Below are positions 16,581 through 26,068 of a DNA stretch of 64,000 nucleotides, in pieces. Every line of letters starts with the position of its first letter. The stretch's first letter is position 1. This DNA is from Desulfitobacterium dehalogenans ATCC 51507. Its GTDB lineage: Bacteria; Bacillota; Desulfitobacteriia; Desulfitobacteriales; Desulfitobacteriaceae. The stretch spans positions 3,720,001 through 3,784,000 of the forward strand of contig NC_018017.1 in the NCBI RefSeq assembly GCF_000243155.2. Reading direction: 5' to 3'. The position numbers and the translations under genes were made by a program. The notes under the pieces are model-generated. The model saw only the letters and a list, made by a program, of their open reading frames with translations, did not search any database and was not told where the DNA came from.

Positions 16581-17744
16581 CTAAAACATAAGTCGCTGTC
16601 GCCTGATATTGATGCTGAGCAAAAAGCCTATGGCCATAAGATTGGTCCACATGGCACTACCTCCGTAGCTGATAAAAGGAAGAGGAATCCCTGTCACCGG
16701 CATAATTCCCGAGGTCATACCCACATTGACGAGAATATGAAAGGTAAACATGGACACTACCCCGGCTGAAATCAGCGTTCCATAAACATCCTTTGCCTTC
16801 ATCCCAATATTAATTGCCCTAAGTAAAAAGATGAGGAAGCAAAACAACAGGGTAATGGTGCCGATGAAACCGAATTCTTCACCGACTACAGAGAAAATAA
16901 AGTCTGTGTGATGCTCAGGTAAGAAATCAAGTTGAGCCTGTGTCCCTTGTCGATAGCCCTTCCCCCAAAATCCTCCTGACCCGATAGCCCATATGGACTG
17001 AATAATTTGGTAGCCATCCCCGCTGATATCGGCCGCCGGATCGAGAAAGACCATAAGACGTTTCAACTGATAATCTTGAAGGGGTAAAGAGAATCCCTTG
17101 GCAAACTGCAGCCAGCCGGGCAGATTGTCGGAAAAATGAATCCATAGCGCAACCGCTGCAACAATTGCTCCACCTGCGATTAATCCCCCAAACTTCCACG
17201 GATTGGCTCCCGCTACAAACATCATTCCAATAAAAATCGCCACAAATACCAAGGTTGTTCCTAAATCGGGCTGCTTTAAGATAAGGAGCATCGGAACAAG
17301 CATATACAAAAAGGGCGGAATGAAATCCCGGAACCGATTGAGCTTTCCCTGACGCTTAGACAAAAAATCAGCAAACGTCACAATAATAAACAGTTTGGCA
17401 AATTCCGAGGGCTGAATATTTTGAGTAGACGTAATCGGAATCCAGCGTTGAGCCCCTTTCGCTTCCTCTCCGAAAGCAAAAACCGCTAATAGCAATACAA
17501 TATTAAAGGCATAAATCCACCAGGAAAAACGCCTTAGCTTTTGATAATCAAATAAAGCAATGGCTGTACATAAAACAAGTCCAGTGGCAATCCACACTGA
17601 TTGGATCTTCAGGAGGTAGAAAGGCCGCGATTCGTAGATATTATACGAAGCTGTACTTTGAATGAGGAGACTCGAACCTAAGAGCAAAAAAACAAACAGG
17701 ATAAAAAGAAAGTCGATATTCTTCAACATTCGACGGTCAAGCAT
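16581..17744 (-). CDS. rodA: SEDS glycosyltransferase RodA (FtsW/RodA/SpoVE family)
   Basis: Polymerises peptidoglycan glycan strands during cell elongation together with a class B PBP. The 387-residue product has about ten membrane spans; QRWIPI..IQPSEFAKL, KQPDLGTTLV and GMTSGIMPVTGIPLPFISYGGS are the family motifs, with Asp in KQPDLG being the likely catalytic residue. ATG 17744 has GGGGTAC upstream; an in-frame ATG follows six codons later. The mreBCD-mrdA-minCDE-rodA order makes RodA the natural partner of the PBP2 encoded at 19991-22084. Confidence 0.94.
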   Translation of the reverse strand: MLDRRMLKNIDFLFILFVFLLLGSSLLIQSTASYNIYESRPFYLLKIQSVWIATGLVLCTAIALFDYQKLRRFSWWIYAFNIVLLLAVFAFGEEAKGAQRWIPITSTQNIQPSEFAKLFIIVTFADFLSKRQGKLNRFRDFIPPFLYMLVPMLLILKQPDLGTTLVFVAIFIGMMFVAGANPWKFGGLIAGGAIVAAVALWIHFSDNLPGWLQFAKGFSLPLQDYQLKRLMVFLDPAADISGDGYQIIQSIWAIGSGGFWGKGYRQGTQAQLDFLPEHHTDFIFSVVGEEFGFIGTITLLFCFLIFLLRAINIGMKAKDVYGTLISAGVVSMFTFHILVNVGMTSGIMPVTGIPLPFISYGGSAMWTNLMAIGFLLSINIRRQRLMF

Positions 17745-17856
17745 AAATAAAGTACCCCTTTTTCACCACAAAATTACAACTTACATTATAACACAAGGGG
17801 CAGCTATGCCAAAGTCTTGGCCACAAACTTTACGATAAGAGGGATCAGCACGCATT

Positions 17857-17893
17857 AAAAAGTGCCGTAAGACCACTGTCTTACGGCACTTTC
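17857..17893 (-). terminator. Terminator of minCDE
   Basis: AAAGTGCCGTAAGAC-loop-GTCTTACGGCACTTTTT on the minus strand; perfect 15-bp stem. Confidence 0.93.
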
Positions 17894-17915
17894 TCTATTA
17901 TCAGCCAGGAATCTC

Positions 17916-18191
17916 TTACCCCTTAACAGAATAATCCCGTTTCATTTTTATAACGGGAATATTGGCGATTAAGGCCACCTCACGGTCATCTTGGTTAAGG
18001 TTGACTTCTAAAGCGCCTTCGTCTATCTCCATATAATTTGAAATGACTTTGATCAAGTCTTCCTTCAACTGATTAAGCATGTGAGGTGAGATAGTAGCCC
18101 GGTCATGTACGAGGACAAGCCTTAAGCGTTCTTTTGCAACGTTTTTCGAAGCGGGTTCCTTTCCTAATATTCGACTAATAAACTCTAACAT
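17916..18191 (-). CDS. minE: Cell division topological specificity factor MinE
   Basis: Stimulates the MinD ATPase and drives oscillation of MinCD, keeping the Z ring at midcell. The 91-residue product has the anti-MinCD segment (AKERLRLVLVHDRATISP) and the dimerising topological domain with MLNQLKEDLIKVISNYMEI. It follows minD by 30 bp. Having MinE rather than only DivIVA fits clostridial-type Firmicutes. Confidence 0.97.
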   Translation of the reverse strand: MLEFISRILGKEPASKNVAKERLRLVLVHDRATISPHMLNQLKEDLIKVISNYMEIDEGALEVNLNQDDREVALIANIPVIKMKRDYSVKG

Positions 18192-18221
18192 GGCCTATTC
18201 CTCCTCTTGAGTGCCAAGCAC

Positions 18222-19016
18222 TTATTTCATACCGAAGAACTTTTTTACCTTATCCATGAATCCATCAGGTGCATCGAGATTCATCAATGGGACCTCTTCC
18301 CCTTGGATTCTTCGTGTAATCCGTCGGTACGCTTCTCCAGCACGTGAGGAATGATCCGTGACCGCTGGCTCGCCACGGTTTGTAGAAATGACGATGCTTT
18401 CATCATCAGGAATAACTCCCAGAAGCTCAATAGCTAAGATATCAATGATATCGGAAATATCCATCATATCGCCACGTTTCACCATATGGGGGCGGATCCG
18501 GTTAATAATTAAGCGCGGACTGCGTAAATCGGCTGCCTCCAGAAGGCCAATAATCCTATCCGCATCACGAACGGCACTAACCTCAGGTGTTGTAACTACT
18601 ACGGCACGGTCAGCACCAACTATGGCATTACGGAATCCTTGCTCAATACCTGCAGGACAGTCAATAATGGCATAGTCAAATTCTCTCTTTAATTCGTCAC
18701 AAAGCTCCTTCATCTGTTCAAGACTTACTGAAGTCTTATCCTTGGTCTGGGCAGCCGGAAGGAGATATAAATTCTCAAAACGCTTGTCTTTAATCAAGGC
18801 TTGCTTTAATCGACATGTCCCACTGGTTACATCCACAATATCATAAACAATGCGGTTCTCAAGGCCCATGACCACATCCAGATTACGCAGACCGATATCT
18901 GTATCCACTAAAACCACTTTAAGTCCTTGTGCGGCAAGCCCTGTTCCGATATTTGCAGAAGTGGTAGTTTTGCCGACTCCACCTTTTCCTGAGGTTACTA
19001 CAATGACTTCACCCAT
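18222..19016 (-). CDS. minD: Septum site-determining ATPase MinD
   Basis: Membrane-associated ATPase that recruits MinC to the membrane. The 264-residue product has the deviant Walker A GKGGVGKTTTSANIG (residues 10-24) with the signature lysine, Walker B IIDCPAG, and a C-terminal amphipathic helix (MDKVKKFFGMK) for reversible membrane binding. Middle gene of minCDE. Confidence 0.98.
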   Translation of the reverse strand: MGEVIVVTSGKGGVGKTTTSANIGTGLAAQGLKVVLVDTDIGLRNLDVVMGLENRIVYDIVDVTSGTCRLKQALIKDKRFENLYLLPAAQTKDKTSVSLEQMKELCDELKREFDYAIIDCPAGIEQGFRNAIVGADRAVVVTTPEVSAVRDADRIIGLLEAADLRSPRLIINRIRPHMVKRGDMMDISDIIDILAIELLGVIPDDESIVISTNRGEPAVTDHSSRAGEAYRRITRRIQGEEVPLMNLDAPDGFMDKVKKFFGMK

Positions 19017-19085
19017 ATTTCAACCTACCTTTCCAATATTTCCTTCATATTTTCTTAAAATTAATGGAGTCTCATATCAATATGA

Positions 19086-19772
19086 TTAACGAATAATTCC
19101 TTTTCCCCTGAGTCCATTGAGCTGAATCCCTTCGACGACAAGACGACCATCTTTAATCCGAGCACATTCTGGGCCCCTCCATTCCTGTTCGCCTTCTGGA
19201 GAACGAGTCACCAGGTCCGCAATTCTAAGCTGAGTTGGCACTAAATGATAAGCAGTCACCGTGGAATTTCGATTACCCTTAGCACCTGCATGGGCGACTC
19301 CCTTTAGGGAACCGATCACAACAATATTCCCACTTGCCACAATTTCAGCACCTGGATTAACATCACCTATAACGATTACATGACCCTCATACTGAATGCT
19401 AGCCCCTGAACGTAGCGTACGCTCCACAAATAAGCTTGGACCTTCTTCCATACCCTCTTCCAGAACCCGTTGAGGCTCTTCCTGAACGGCCGGCGCCCTT
19501 CGGACACTAGAATAAACTTCTGCGGCCGTAAGCCACCCTTTAAGAGTAAGACTATGCTCGGCCAAGCAAAAGGTTAACTCTTCCTGTTGTTCTGGAGAAT
19601 ACTCCTTCTCCCCTCCGTAGCATCGAACCGTTGCTCCTTGAAGGAATTGGTCGGAGTTCTCCAGCAGCTTTTTAAGTTCATCCATCAAAACCGAAAAATC
19701 CGCCTCGGGATCCAGATATAAAATGAGGCCTTCCCGAGTGCCTTTTAAGGCAATATGCTCTGTCCGTGTCAA
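19086..19772 (-). CDS. minC: Septum site-determining protein MinC
   Basis: Inhibits FtsZ polymerisation away from midcell. The 228-residue product has an N-terminal FtsZ-binding domain (1-110) and a C-terminal right-handed beta-helix (from about 120, with GHVIVIGDVNPGAEIVASGNIVVIGSLKGVAHAG) that binds MinD. The start is TTG at 19772 behind GGGGG; no ATG exists near the domain start. First gene of minCDE. A clear promoter was not seen in the 150 bp upstream. Confidence 0.95.
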   Translation of the reverse strand: MTRTEHIALKGTREGLILYLDPEADFSVLMDELKKLLENSDQFLQGATVRCYGGEKEYSPEQQEELTFCLAEHSLTLKGWLTAAEVYSSVRRAPAVQEEPQRVLEEGMEEGPSLFVERTLRSGASIQYEGHVIVIGDVNPGAEIVASGNIVVIGSLKGVAHAGAKGNRNSTVTAYHLVPTQLRIADLVTRSPEGEQEWRGPECARIKDGRLVVEGIQLNGLRGKGIIR

Positions 19773-19920
19773 CAGTTAATCCCCCAATTGTTCCATGTTT
19801 TGAGGCCTCCGGCACCCTGCCTTGTTGAAAGCCTGTCCAAAGTTTAAGGGCATTGAAAAATCACGCCATTTATTGACGCTCATACTAATTCTACAGTGCT
19901 TCCCGTTTTCCCTCTCGCCT

Positions 19921-19956
19921 AAAGAAAAAAAACGAAGGCGAATTTCCTCGTTTTTT
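19921..19956 (-). terminator. Terminator of the mreBCD-mrdA operon
   Basis: Minus strand AAAAAAACGAGG-loop-CCTTCGTTTTTTTT, one bulged base in the stem, 35 bp past the mrdA stop. Confidence 0.82.
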
Positions 19957-19990
19957 TCCATAGTTTCGTTATATTACTTCCAAATTCATC

Positions 19991-22084
19991 TCACTTGTTA
20001 GATTTCCATCCAAAATACTCCATAAAAGCAGCTTTAGCTACAGCTCCGGCAGTTTCCCCTCCATGACCTCCGTATTCAACAACCCCGGCGAAGGCTATTT
20101 GCGGATCATCATAAGGAGCAAAGGCCACAAAGACTCCATTAAAAAGCTCCCCGGCTACTGTGTTTTTAGAGCCAAGCTGGGCCGTACCCGTTTTACCCCC
20201 ACCACTGAACTCCGGAACATCAGCAAAAAGCCAGTTTGCAGTTCCTTCTCCACTGGTGACTTTGCTCATTGCCTCTTTAACCGACTGCAATACTTCCGGG
20301 GAAACCGAGACTGTGTTTCTAACTATAGGTTCGTTCTGATACACTATTTCACCTGTCACAGGATCCAGGATCTTTTCCACAACATAGGGCTGCATCCGTT
20401 TTCCACCATTGACTATGGTCGCCACAAAATTAGCCAGTTGCAGGGGTGTATAAGCATTATCCCCTTGTCCGATAGCGGTGTTAAAGGTCTCGAAATATTG
20501 CCAATCTACAAACCAGCGGATATTATAGGCATAATCCGCTTCTACTTGATTGATCTTGCTCTTCTTCTGGCTTTCTAACTTCTTCCGTTCAGCCTCATCC
20601 TTAGCCTCCGCAAGCTTTACCTTATATTCCTCTTCGATTTTAGCAATGTCATTATCCCTTTTCTTTTCATATTGGGGCCCGAAGGTTGCCTTTTTCCATT
20701 CAGGTGAGGGAGCATTCCCTTTGGATTCACCAGGGATATCTACACCCAAATAGACACCGAGCCCAAATTCGTTGGCAATCTGCTTCAGCAACTCTCCATT
20801 TTTATTAAATACTCTTTGCCCAACCGCTTGGAAATAAGTATTGGAGGACTTTGCCATGGCTCGATTCAAATTCACTAATCCGAATCCCCCTGGAGACCAC
20901 TCCTGAATACCATGCTGTGTCCCTAAAGTGGCTGCCACATTGGAGCTGTTAAACTGTTCATAGGGAGTAACCACGCCGGATTGCAAACCGGCCATTGCTG
21001 TAATCATTTTAAAGGTTGAACCCGGCGCATAGGTTCCGGCTAAAGCCCGGTCATAAGAGGCCGCATCTTTCGCTTGGAAATATTTTTCGGCAATTTCCTC
21101 AGAGATAATCCCGGTCAGATCATTAGGATCCATATTAGGATGGGAAGTCATCGCCAGGATCTTTCCCGTCTTAACTTCTATGACCACTGCGGCACCTTGA
21201 TTAGAATCAGGATGCTCTGGATGCACATACTCTCTGAAGACATCATCTAAGGTCTTCTCTACCACAGCTTGCAGCCCGGCATCTATGGTCAGTTGAAGAG
21301 TCTTGCCGGGCTCAGAAGGGTGAATGACTTCTTTGGCAATAGGGCGGGCATTATTGTCCACGATGACCTGCTGGACCCCTTCTTTGCCGCGAAGCCAGTA
21401 ATCATAACTTTTCTCCACGCCCATTTTTCCGACCTGGTCACCTTGAGTGTATTTAAATCCATCCTCTTGAGCTTGCGGATTTTTGTTAAATGAAGCAATT
21501 TCTTCCTCACTGCTTACTTCACGAACATAACCCAGGATATGACCGGCCAGGGTAGCTTTGCGATAATCGCGTACAGGCAGTGCTTCAATATTAACACCAG
21601 GAAGCTCATCCTTATGCTCAGCGATAATAGCCTTCAGTGGATCCGGCACATCGCTCAAAACCGTAACCGATCGATAACGCTCCCATTGCTGGTTTTGCAT
21701 CATGACCAGAATATCTTCCGTAATATTCTCCACACCTTGCTCTTTGATAGGCCAATAGGGCTTGATATAGCCTGCCAGACGAGCAACCACTTCCTTCCAA
21801 TTATCTATCGGAGCTGTTTGCAGGTCCATCCAATCAATGGTCAGGGCAAACTGAGGAACACTCGTAACCAGCAACTCCCCATTACGATCCACAATGTCTC
21901 CGCGATTGGAAGGAATGGATACAAGCTTCATGATATTGCCCTGGGCTTTCGTCTCGTAATAGGAAGCTTTTGCGATTTGTAAGCGCCAAAGATTAAAGCC
22001 GAGAATCAGAAACACGAGAAACACGACGGCGCTAAGGCACCAGAGACGGCGCGTATAGGGTTTGCGTTCTTTATCTTCTTCCAT
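19991..22084 (-). CDS. mrdA: Penicillin-binding protein 2, class B transpeptidase
   Basis: Cross-links peptidoglycan during elongation with RodA. The 697-residue product has an N-terminal membrane anchor (residues 13-33), a dimerisation domain, and the transpeptidase domain: APGSTFK with the active Ser near residue 355, the SSN triad and GGGKTGTAQ near residue 630. A lysine/glutamate-rich insertion (about 485-520) lies between SSN and KTG. ATG 22084 follows AAGGAGG. Part of mreBCD-mrdA. Confidence 0.96.
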   Translation of the reverse strand: MEEDKERKPYTRRLWCLSAVVFLVFLILGFNLWRLQIAKASYYETKAQGNIMKLVSIPSNRGDIVDRNGELLVTSVPQFALTIDWMDLQTAPIDNWKEVVARLAGYIKPYWPIKEQGVENITEDILVMMQNQQWERYRSVTVLSDVPDPLKAIIAEHKDELPGVNIEALPVRDYRKATLAGHILGYVREVSSEEEIASFNKNPQAQEDGFKYTQGDQVGKMGVEKSYDYWLRGKEGVQQVIVDNNARPIAKEVIHPSEPGKTLQLTIDAGLQAVVEKTLDDVFREYVHPEHPDSNQGAAVVIEVKTGKILAMTSHPNMDPNDLTGIISEEIAEKYFQAKDAASYDRALAGTYAPGSTFKMITAMAGLQSGVVTPYEQFNSSNVAATLGTQHGIQEWSPGGFGLVNLNRAMAKSSNTYFQAVGQRVFNKNGELLKQIANEFGLGVYLGVDIPGESKGNAPSPEWKKATFGPQYEKKRDNDIAKIEEEYKVKLAEAKDEAERKKLESQKKSKINQVEADYAYNIRWFVDWQYFETFNTAIGQGDNAYTPLQLANFVATIVNGGKRMQPYVVEKILDPVTGEIVYQNEPIVRNTVSVSPEVLQSVKEAMSKVTSGEGTANWLFADVPEFSGGGKTGTAQLGSKNTVAGELFNGVFVAFAPYDDPQIAFAGVVEYGGHGGETAGAVAKAAFMEYFGWKSNK

Positions 22085-22164
22085 CTTTTTCGCCTCCTTA
22101 AGAAATCTCTTTAATTACTTGAATATTAGTTTCCAGAGCAGTCTCTAGGATTTTATACAAACCC

Positions 22165-22680
22165 TTACCGATCATACTTCGGCCTGTACTTCAGCCACCC
22201 CCGTGTAAATGACCGATGAATCCACGGATAGGTAAGAGGCACCAGAACAGCGTTATACACAGAAACGCCAATAACTAAACGGAACGCATCACCTAAAGAC
22301 CATCGGGCTCCTGCCAGGATATTCAAAAAGGCAATAACCCCTTCTCCCACAAAGGTAACCAAAAAAACCAACAAAGCGATCAAAAAGTAATTTTCTCGAT
22401 ACCAGCGCTGGGAAAGCCAATCCGTTAATAAGGCCACCACAGTTAGGGTTAAAGCATACATACCAAAATGTCTGCCCAGATAAAAATCCGCGATCATTCC
22501 TGCTCCCCCCCCCCAAAGTGCTCCCGATAAAGTACGATGATGGAGGGCCATGTAAATGGTAAATAACAACACCAAGTCAGGCTTTATCCCGCCCCAGGAC
22601 CAAAAATAAAAAACAGTTCCTGGAAGAATTAAGCTGAAAAGGAGCATAACGATAATGAGGATATTTCGCCGCATCGTCAC
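22165..22680 (-). CDS. mreD: Rod shape-determining membrane protein MreD
   Basis: Small integral membrane protein of the elongasome. 171 residues, about five membrane spans, with the characteristic KPDLVLLFTIYMALH and GFLAD-like GMIADFYLGRHFGMYAL motifs. Starts at GTG 22680, overlapping the mreC stop as GTGA. Confidence 0.94.
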   Translation of the reverse strand: MTMRRNILIIVMLLFSLILPGTVFYFWSWGGIKPDLVLLFTIYMALHHRTLSGALWGGGAGMIADFYLGRHFGMYALTLTVVALLTDWLSQRWYRENYFLIALLVFLVTFVGEGVIAFLNILAGARWSLGDAFRLVIGVSVYNAVLVPLTYPWIHRSFTRGWLKYRPKYDR

Positions 22681-23546
22681 TGCCCCCCTGACTTTTCTAC
22701 AATATAAACTTCCTCCAGGGAATCAAAATTCACCAAAGGCGATATATATGCTGTTTTCAACAAACCCGAACCGTCCAATTGAATCTGCTCTACCTTACCA
22801 ATAGGAATGTCTTTTGGATAAACCCCACCCAAGCCCGAAGTGAGCACCAAGTCGCCAACATTGACATTATCATCACGACGTAAAAGCATCTGGAGATTTC
22901 CTTCCGCTTCTAAACGCGAAGTTCGTTTGTACGTCCCTTCAACAATCCCAAAAGTCGGCGAACCGGTACTTCCCCGAACCAAGGCACTGACTTGGCCTTC
23001 GCTATCTGTGATTAAAAGAACTTCTGAAGTAGTAGGGGTCACGGACACAATCTTTCCGACCAAACCTAACGCAACGATTACCGGGTCATTCACCGATACA
23101 CCGTCTTCAATTCCCCGATTAATTGTAATGGTTTGATACCAGGCATTAGGATTGCGATTAATAATACTGGCACCAATCTTTTGATACTTATCCACATTAG
23201 GACCCCTGAACATTTTCGAATCCAGTTCATTATAGCGAAGCCCTGCTAAAACCTGCTCTTTAAGCTTCAGATTATCTCCTGTAAGCTGTTCAACTCTGGT
23301 CTTTAGTTCCTCATTCTCTTTTTGAACTTCATCAAAATTCCAAAAAACTCGTGTGTTCTCCTTTAAGCTATTGCCCACTCTCAGGATAACACCCTCTACA
23401 GGGCTTAGAACTCGCTGCAACACCCCGCCTATGGGGTTAGGAAATTGGCTTCCTAGTCCAGTTAGCCGAATACTTACTAAGACGCCTAACACGAGGAAGA
23501 AAACGAGAACCATAATTCCCGTTCCAGTCACTCTTTTCCGCACCAA
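22677..23546 (-). CDS. mreC: Rod shape-determining protein MreC
   Basis: Bitopic membrane protein linking cytoplasmic MreB to the outside PBP2. 289 residues: one membrane span (about 10-28), a coiled coil (about 65-95), then the beta-barrel domain with ASIINRNPNAWYQTITINRG and the DLVLTSGLGGVYPKDIPIGKV motif near the end. The TTG at 23546 and the next-codon GTG are both possible starts behind GGAGG. Confidence 0.95.
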   Translation of the reverse strand: MVRKRVTGTGIMVLVFFLVLGVLVSIRLTGLGSQFPNPIGGVLQRVLSPVEGVILRVGNSLKENTRVFWNFDEVQKENEELKTRVEQLTGDNLKLKEQVLAGLRYNELDSKMFRGPNVDKYQKIGASIINRNPNAWYQTITINRGIEDGVSVNDPVIVALGLVGKIVSVTPTTSEVLLITDSEGQVSALVRGSTGSPTFGIVEGTYKRTSRLEAEGNLQMLLRRDDNVNVGDLVLTSGLGGVYPKDIPIGKVEQIQLDGSGLLKTAYISPLVNFDSLEEVYIVEKSGGQ

Positions 23547-23568
23547 GACTTCCTCCCCGCTTCAAACT

Positions 23569-24585
23569 CTAGCTTTTTTGCAAAGCAGCAATCCTGCGGA
23601 AAATTTCCGCATTTTCCAATACTTTTCCTGTACCAAGGGCGACACAAGACAGGGGATCCTCAGCGAGATGCACCGGCATTCCCGTCTCATCAGCGATAAG
23701 CTTGTCCAGATTGCGGAGAAGGGATCCCCCTCCGGCCATGACAATACCTCGATCCATAATGTCAGCGGCTAACTCGGGAGGAGTTTTTTCCAAACAGGAC
23801 TTTACCCCTTCGACAATGGCCACCACAGGTTCCTGCAGGGCCTCCTGGATTTCTTCAGCGGTAACTTCCACGGTTTTGGGCAGTCCTGTCAGCAAATCTC
23901 GTCCTCTGACTTGATAAGTCTTACCCTTCTCTGCTTGATAAGCATAGCCAATTTCCATCTTGATATCCTCTGCAGTCCGATACCCTACCATTAAATTATA
24001 GCGGCGCTTAATATGTGCGACAATAGAATCATCCATTTCGTCCCCAGCAACGCGGATAGAACGACTGGTAACGATGCCACCCAAAGAAATCACCGCAACT
24101 TCTGTTGTTCCCCCGCCGATATCCACAATCATATTGCCTGTGGGTTCACTTACGGGAAGACCCGCTCCGATAGCCGCTGCCATAGGCTCCTCCATAATAA
24201 CCGGATCCTTCGCTCCCGCAGCCAACGCAGCTTCTTTGACAGCACGTTCTTCCACAGGAGTTACCCCTGAAGGCACACAAATTACAACCCTGGGACGAGC
24301 AAAAGGGGACTCAGTACCTAAGGCCCTCGTAATAAAATACTTCAGCATTTTCTGAGTAACATTAAAATCCGAGATAACGCCATCCTTTAAAGGCCGAATA
24401 GCTACAATATTGCCCGGTGTCCTGCCAATCATTTCTTTTGCTTTATCCCCCACAGCCAGCGGGGTCTTCTTTTCAATATCAATCGCAACTACAGAAGGCT
24501 CATTACAAACTATGCCTTTCCCTTTCATATGAACCAGCGTATTTGCGGTTCCCAAATCAATGCCTAAATCCTTACCAAAAAACAT
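23569..24585 (-). CDS. mreB: Cell shape-determining actin homologue MreB
   Basis: Forms membrane-bound filaments that direct sidewall synthesis. 338 residues with phosphate-1 motif GIDLGTANT, phosphate-2 [14 protein letters not shown] and adenosine motif [16 protein letters not shown] 24585 follows AAGGGG. Leads the mreBCD-mrdA operon with a structured leader upstream. Confidence 0.98.
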   Translation of the reverse strand: MFFGKDLGIDLGTANTLVHMKGKGIVCNEPSVVAIDIEKKTPLAVGDKAKEMIGRTPGNIVAIRPLKDGVISDFNVTQKMLKYFITRALGTESPFARPRVVICVPSGVTPVEERAVKEAALAAGAKDPVIMEEPMAAAIGAGLPVSEPTGNMIVDIGGGTTEVAVISLGGIVTSRSIRVAGDEMDDSIVAHIKRRYNLMVGYRTAEDIKMEIGYAYQAEKGKTYQVRGRDLLTGLPKTVEVTAEEIQEALQEPVVAIVEGVKSCLEKTPPELAADIMDRGIVMAGGGSLLRNLDKLIADETGMPVHLAEDPLSCVALGTGKVLENAEIFRRIAALQKS

Positions 24586-24610
24586 GGTTAATCCCCTTCC
24601 GTTATAACAA

Positions 24611-24702
24611 TATCATGTACTGCCTTTGCATTTGTACCTGCCCGAAAGCAAAGTACCGTGGCCTTTGCGCCCGCTGGGCAAATACTATCTGCTATTCAAA
24701 TA
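24611..24702 (-). promoter_or_regulatory. Structured leader RNA upstream of mreB, identity unknown
   Basis: The 191 bp between radC and mreB contain several nested dyads on the minus strand: GTA..TGCC with GGCA.GTAC closing the region, GCCC-AGC-GGGC, and CTTTGC with GCAAAG. The segment GCGCAAAGGCCACGG recalls the GACGCAAAGCCACGG core of c-di-GMP-I riboswitches, but the upstream GGCAAACC half of that family is not present. A further hairpin GGGCC-GAA-GGCCC lies at 24726-24742, probably linked to the end of radC. Confidence 0.4.
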
Positions 24703-24776
24703 ATACGAGGTGCATTCTATTCTTTCGGGGGCCTTCGGCCCATCCAAAATTTTCTTACCTCAATCCTAAGTTTCCT

Positions 24777-25460
24777 TTATAATATTCCTCGTTCTTTCAA
24801 GCTTATGTACCGATTGTCCCCGATAATTACATGATCAAGGACTTCGATGCCCAGGATCTGCCCCCCATCGGATAATCTACGGGTTACATCAATATCTTCA
24901 CGACTGGGGGTTGGATCCCCACTGGGGTGATTATGCAAAAGAATAATCGCATTGGAATTACGCCGGATAGCCTCTTTAAAACACTCCCTAGGATGTACCA
25001 AAGAAGAGTTCAAAGAGCCCACAGAAATGGAGCTAATCCCCAGCACATGGTTCTTGGTCGATAGGCTCACTACTCGGAAATGCTCCCGATCCAGATAGCG
25101 CATTTCTTCCATGACCAGATAGGCTATGTCTTGAGGAGAATTGATAACAGGACGCACCATAGGATCAGAAGATACCGAACGCCGTCCTAATTCCAACGCC
25201 GCCTTAAGTTCAGCGGCTTTGGCAGTTCCCATACCACGATACCGGGTCAACTCATGAACTGTTAAGCGAGCTAATCCTGATAATCCTCCAGTCTCAGTTA
25301 AAAGACGTTCAGCAAAATCCAGGACATTCTCGCCCTTGACCCCTGTCCTCAGCAAAATTGCCAGAATCTCTCGATTAGAGAGGGCATCTGGTCCATATTG
25401 AAACAACCGTTCACGAGGTAGTAATTCCTCGGGAAGATCCTTCAACCGGCGATAATCCAT
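24777..25460 (-). CDS. radC: RadC family JAB1/MPN domain protein
   Basis: 227 residues with an N-terminal helix-hairpin-helix part (GMGTAKAAELKAALELGRR) and a JAMM metal site HNHPSGDPTPSREDI near residues 174-188. The family's role is unclear despite the old DNA-repair name. ATG 25460 follows GAGGTGAAGG and overlaps the end of maf by 50 nt. Position between maf and mreB matches the Bacillus maf-radC-mreBCD-minCD cluster. Confidence 0.95.
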   Translation of the reverse strand: MDYRRLKDLPEELLPRERLFQYGPDALSNREILAILLRTGVKGENVLDFAERLLTETGGLSGLARLTVHELTRYRGMGTAKAAELKAALELGRRSVSSDPMVRPVINSPQDIAYLVMEEMRYLDREHFRVVSLSTKNHVLGISSISVGSLNSSLVHPRECFKEAIRRNSNAIILLHNHPSGDPTPSREDIDVTRRLSDGGQILGIEVLDHVIIGDNRYISLKERGIL

Positions 25461-26067
25461 CCTTCACCTCATGCAGGGCGATATCTCCAAGTCCCATCCC
25501 CCACACACTCAGCCGCTCTTTAACATACTCCATGGGTAATCCAATCACATTGCTTAAAGATCCTTGATAATTATCCACTAAACGGGCTCCCAAGCCTTGA
25601 ATCCCATAAGATCCCGCCTTATCCATAGGCTCCCCCGTGGCAATATACTCCAGTATCTCCTCATGGGTCAGTGAACGAAAAGCAACTGCTGTGCGTACCG
25701 CACCACATTCTTGACGGCCTGCTCCATTGATCAATGCCACTCCAGTGTATACATCATGAGCCCGTCCGCTTAATGCTGTCAGCATATCTTCCGCCTCTTC
25801 TGCATCCTTGGGTTTGCCAAGAATCTGATGGTCTAGGACAACAATCGTATCGGCTCCAAGAATTATATCCTCCATACTTCCGCCACGATCCAGCCAATGA
25901 TTCAACCCAGCCAGAGCTTTACGCAAAGCCAGCTCCTTTACCGCTGATTCAGGAGAAACACCTTGGGAAAGTACTTCTGAAACATCTGCTTCCACTCGCA
26001 CAAAGGAAAAACCCCCTTCTTTCAGGAGCATTCCCCTGCGGGGAGAGGCTGAAGCCAGTACGAGCAT
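25411..26067 (-). CDS. maf: Maf/YhdE-type nucleoside triphosphate pyrophosphatase
   Basis: Hydrolyses non-canonical or modified nucleoside triphosphates and affects septum formation. 218 residues; LASASPRRGMLL (residues 3-14), the catalytic region ILGADTIVVLDHQILGKP and EEILEYIATGEPMDKAGSYGIQG are all present. The C-terminus runs about 25 residues past the usual end and overlaps radC by 50 nt. Confidence 0.95.
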   Translation of the reverse strand: MLVLASASPRRGMLLKEGGFSFVRVEADVSEVLSQGVSPESAVKELALRKALAGLNHWLDRGGSMEDIILGADTIVVLDHQILGKPKDAEEAEDMLTALSGRAHDVYTGVALINGAGRQECGAVRTAVAFRSLTHEEILEYIATGEPMDKAGSYGIQGLGARLVDNYQGSLSNVIGLPMEYVKERLSVWGMGLGDIALHEVKDGLSPVEGSSRGITTS

Positions 26068-26068
26068 T

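Noticed and set aside
16370-16591. 73-residue plus-strand open frame in the GC-rich stretch
   Set aside because: Ends inside rodA's terminator, arginine-rich frame typical of chance GC-rich reading, no ribosome binding site.
19776-19961. 61-residue open frame between minC and mrdA
   Set aside because: Its first codons are the terminator of the mrdA operon; no ribosome binding site or known domain.
24611-24702. Calling the mreB leader a c-di-GMP-I riboswitch
   Set aside because: Only the GCAAAG-CCACGG core resembles it; the conserved upstream GGCAAACC segment and tetraloop stem are missing.
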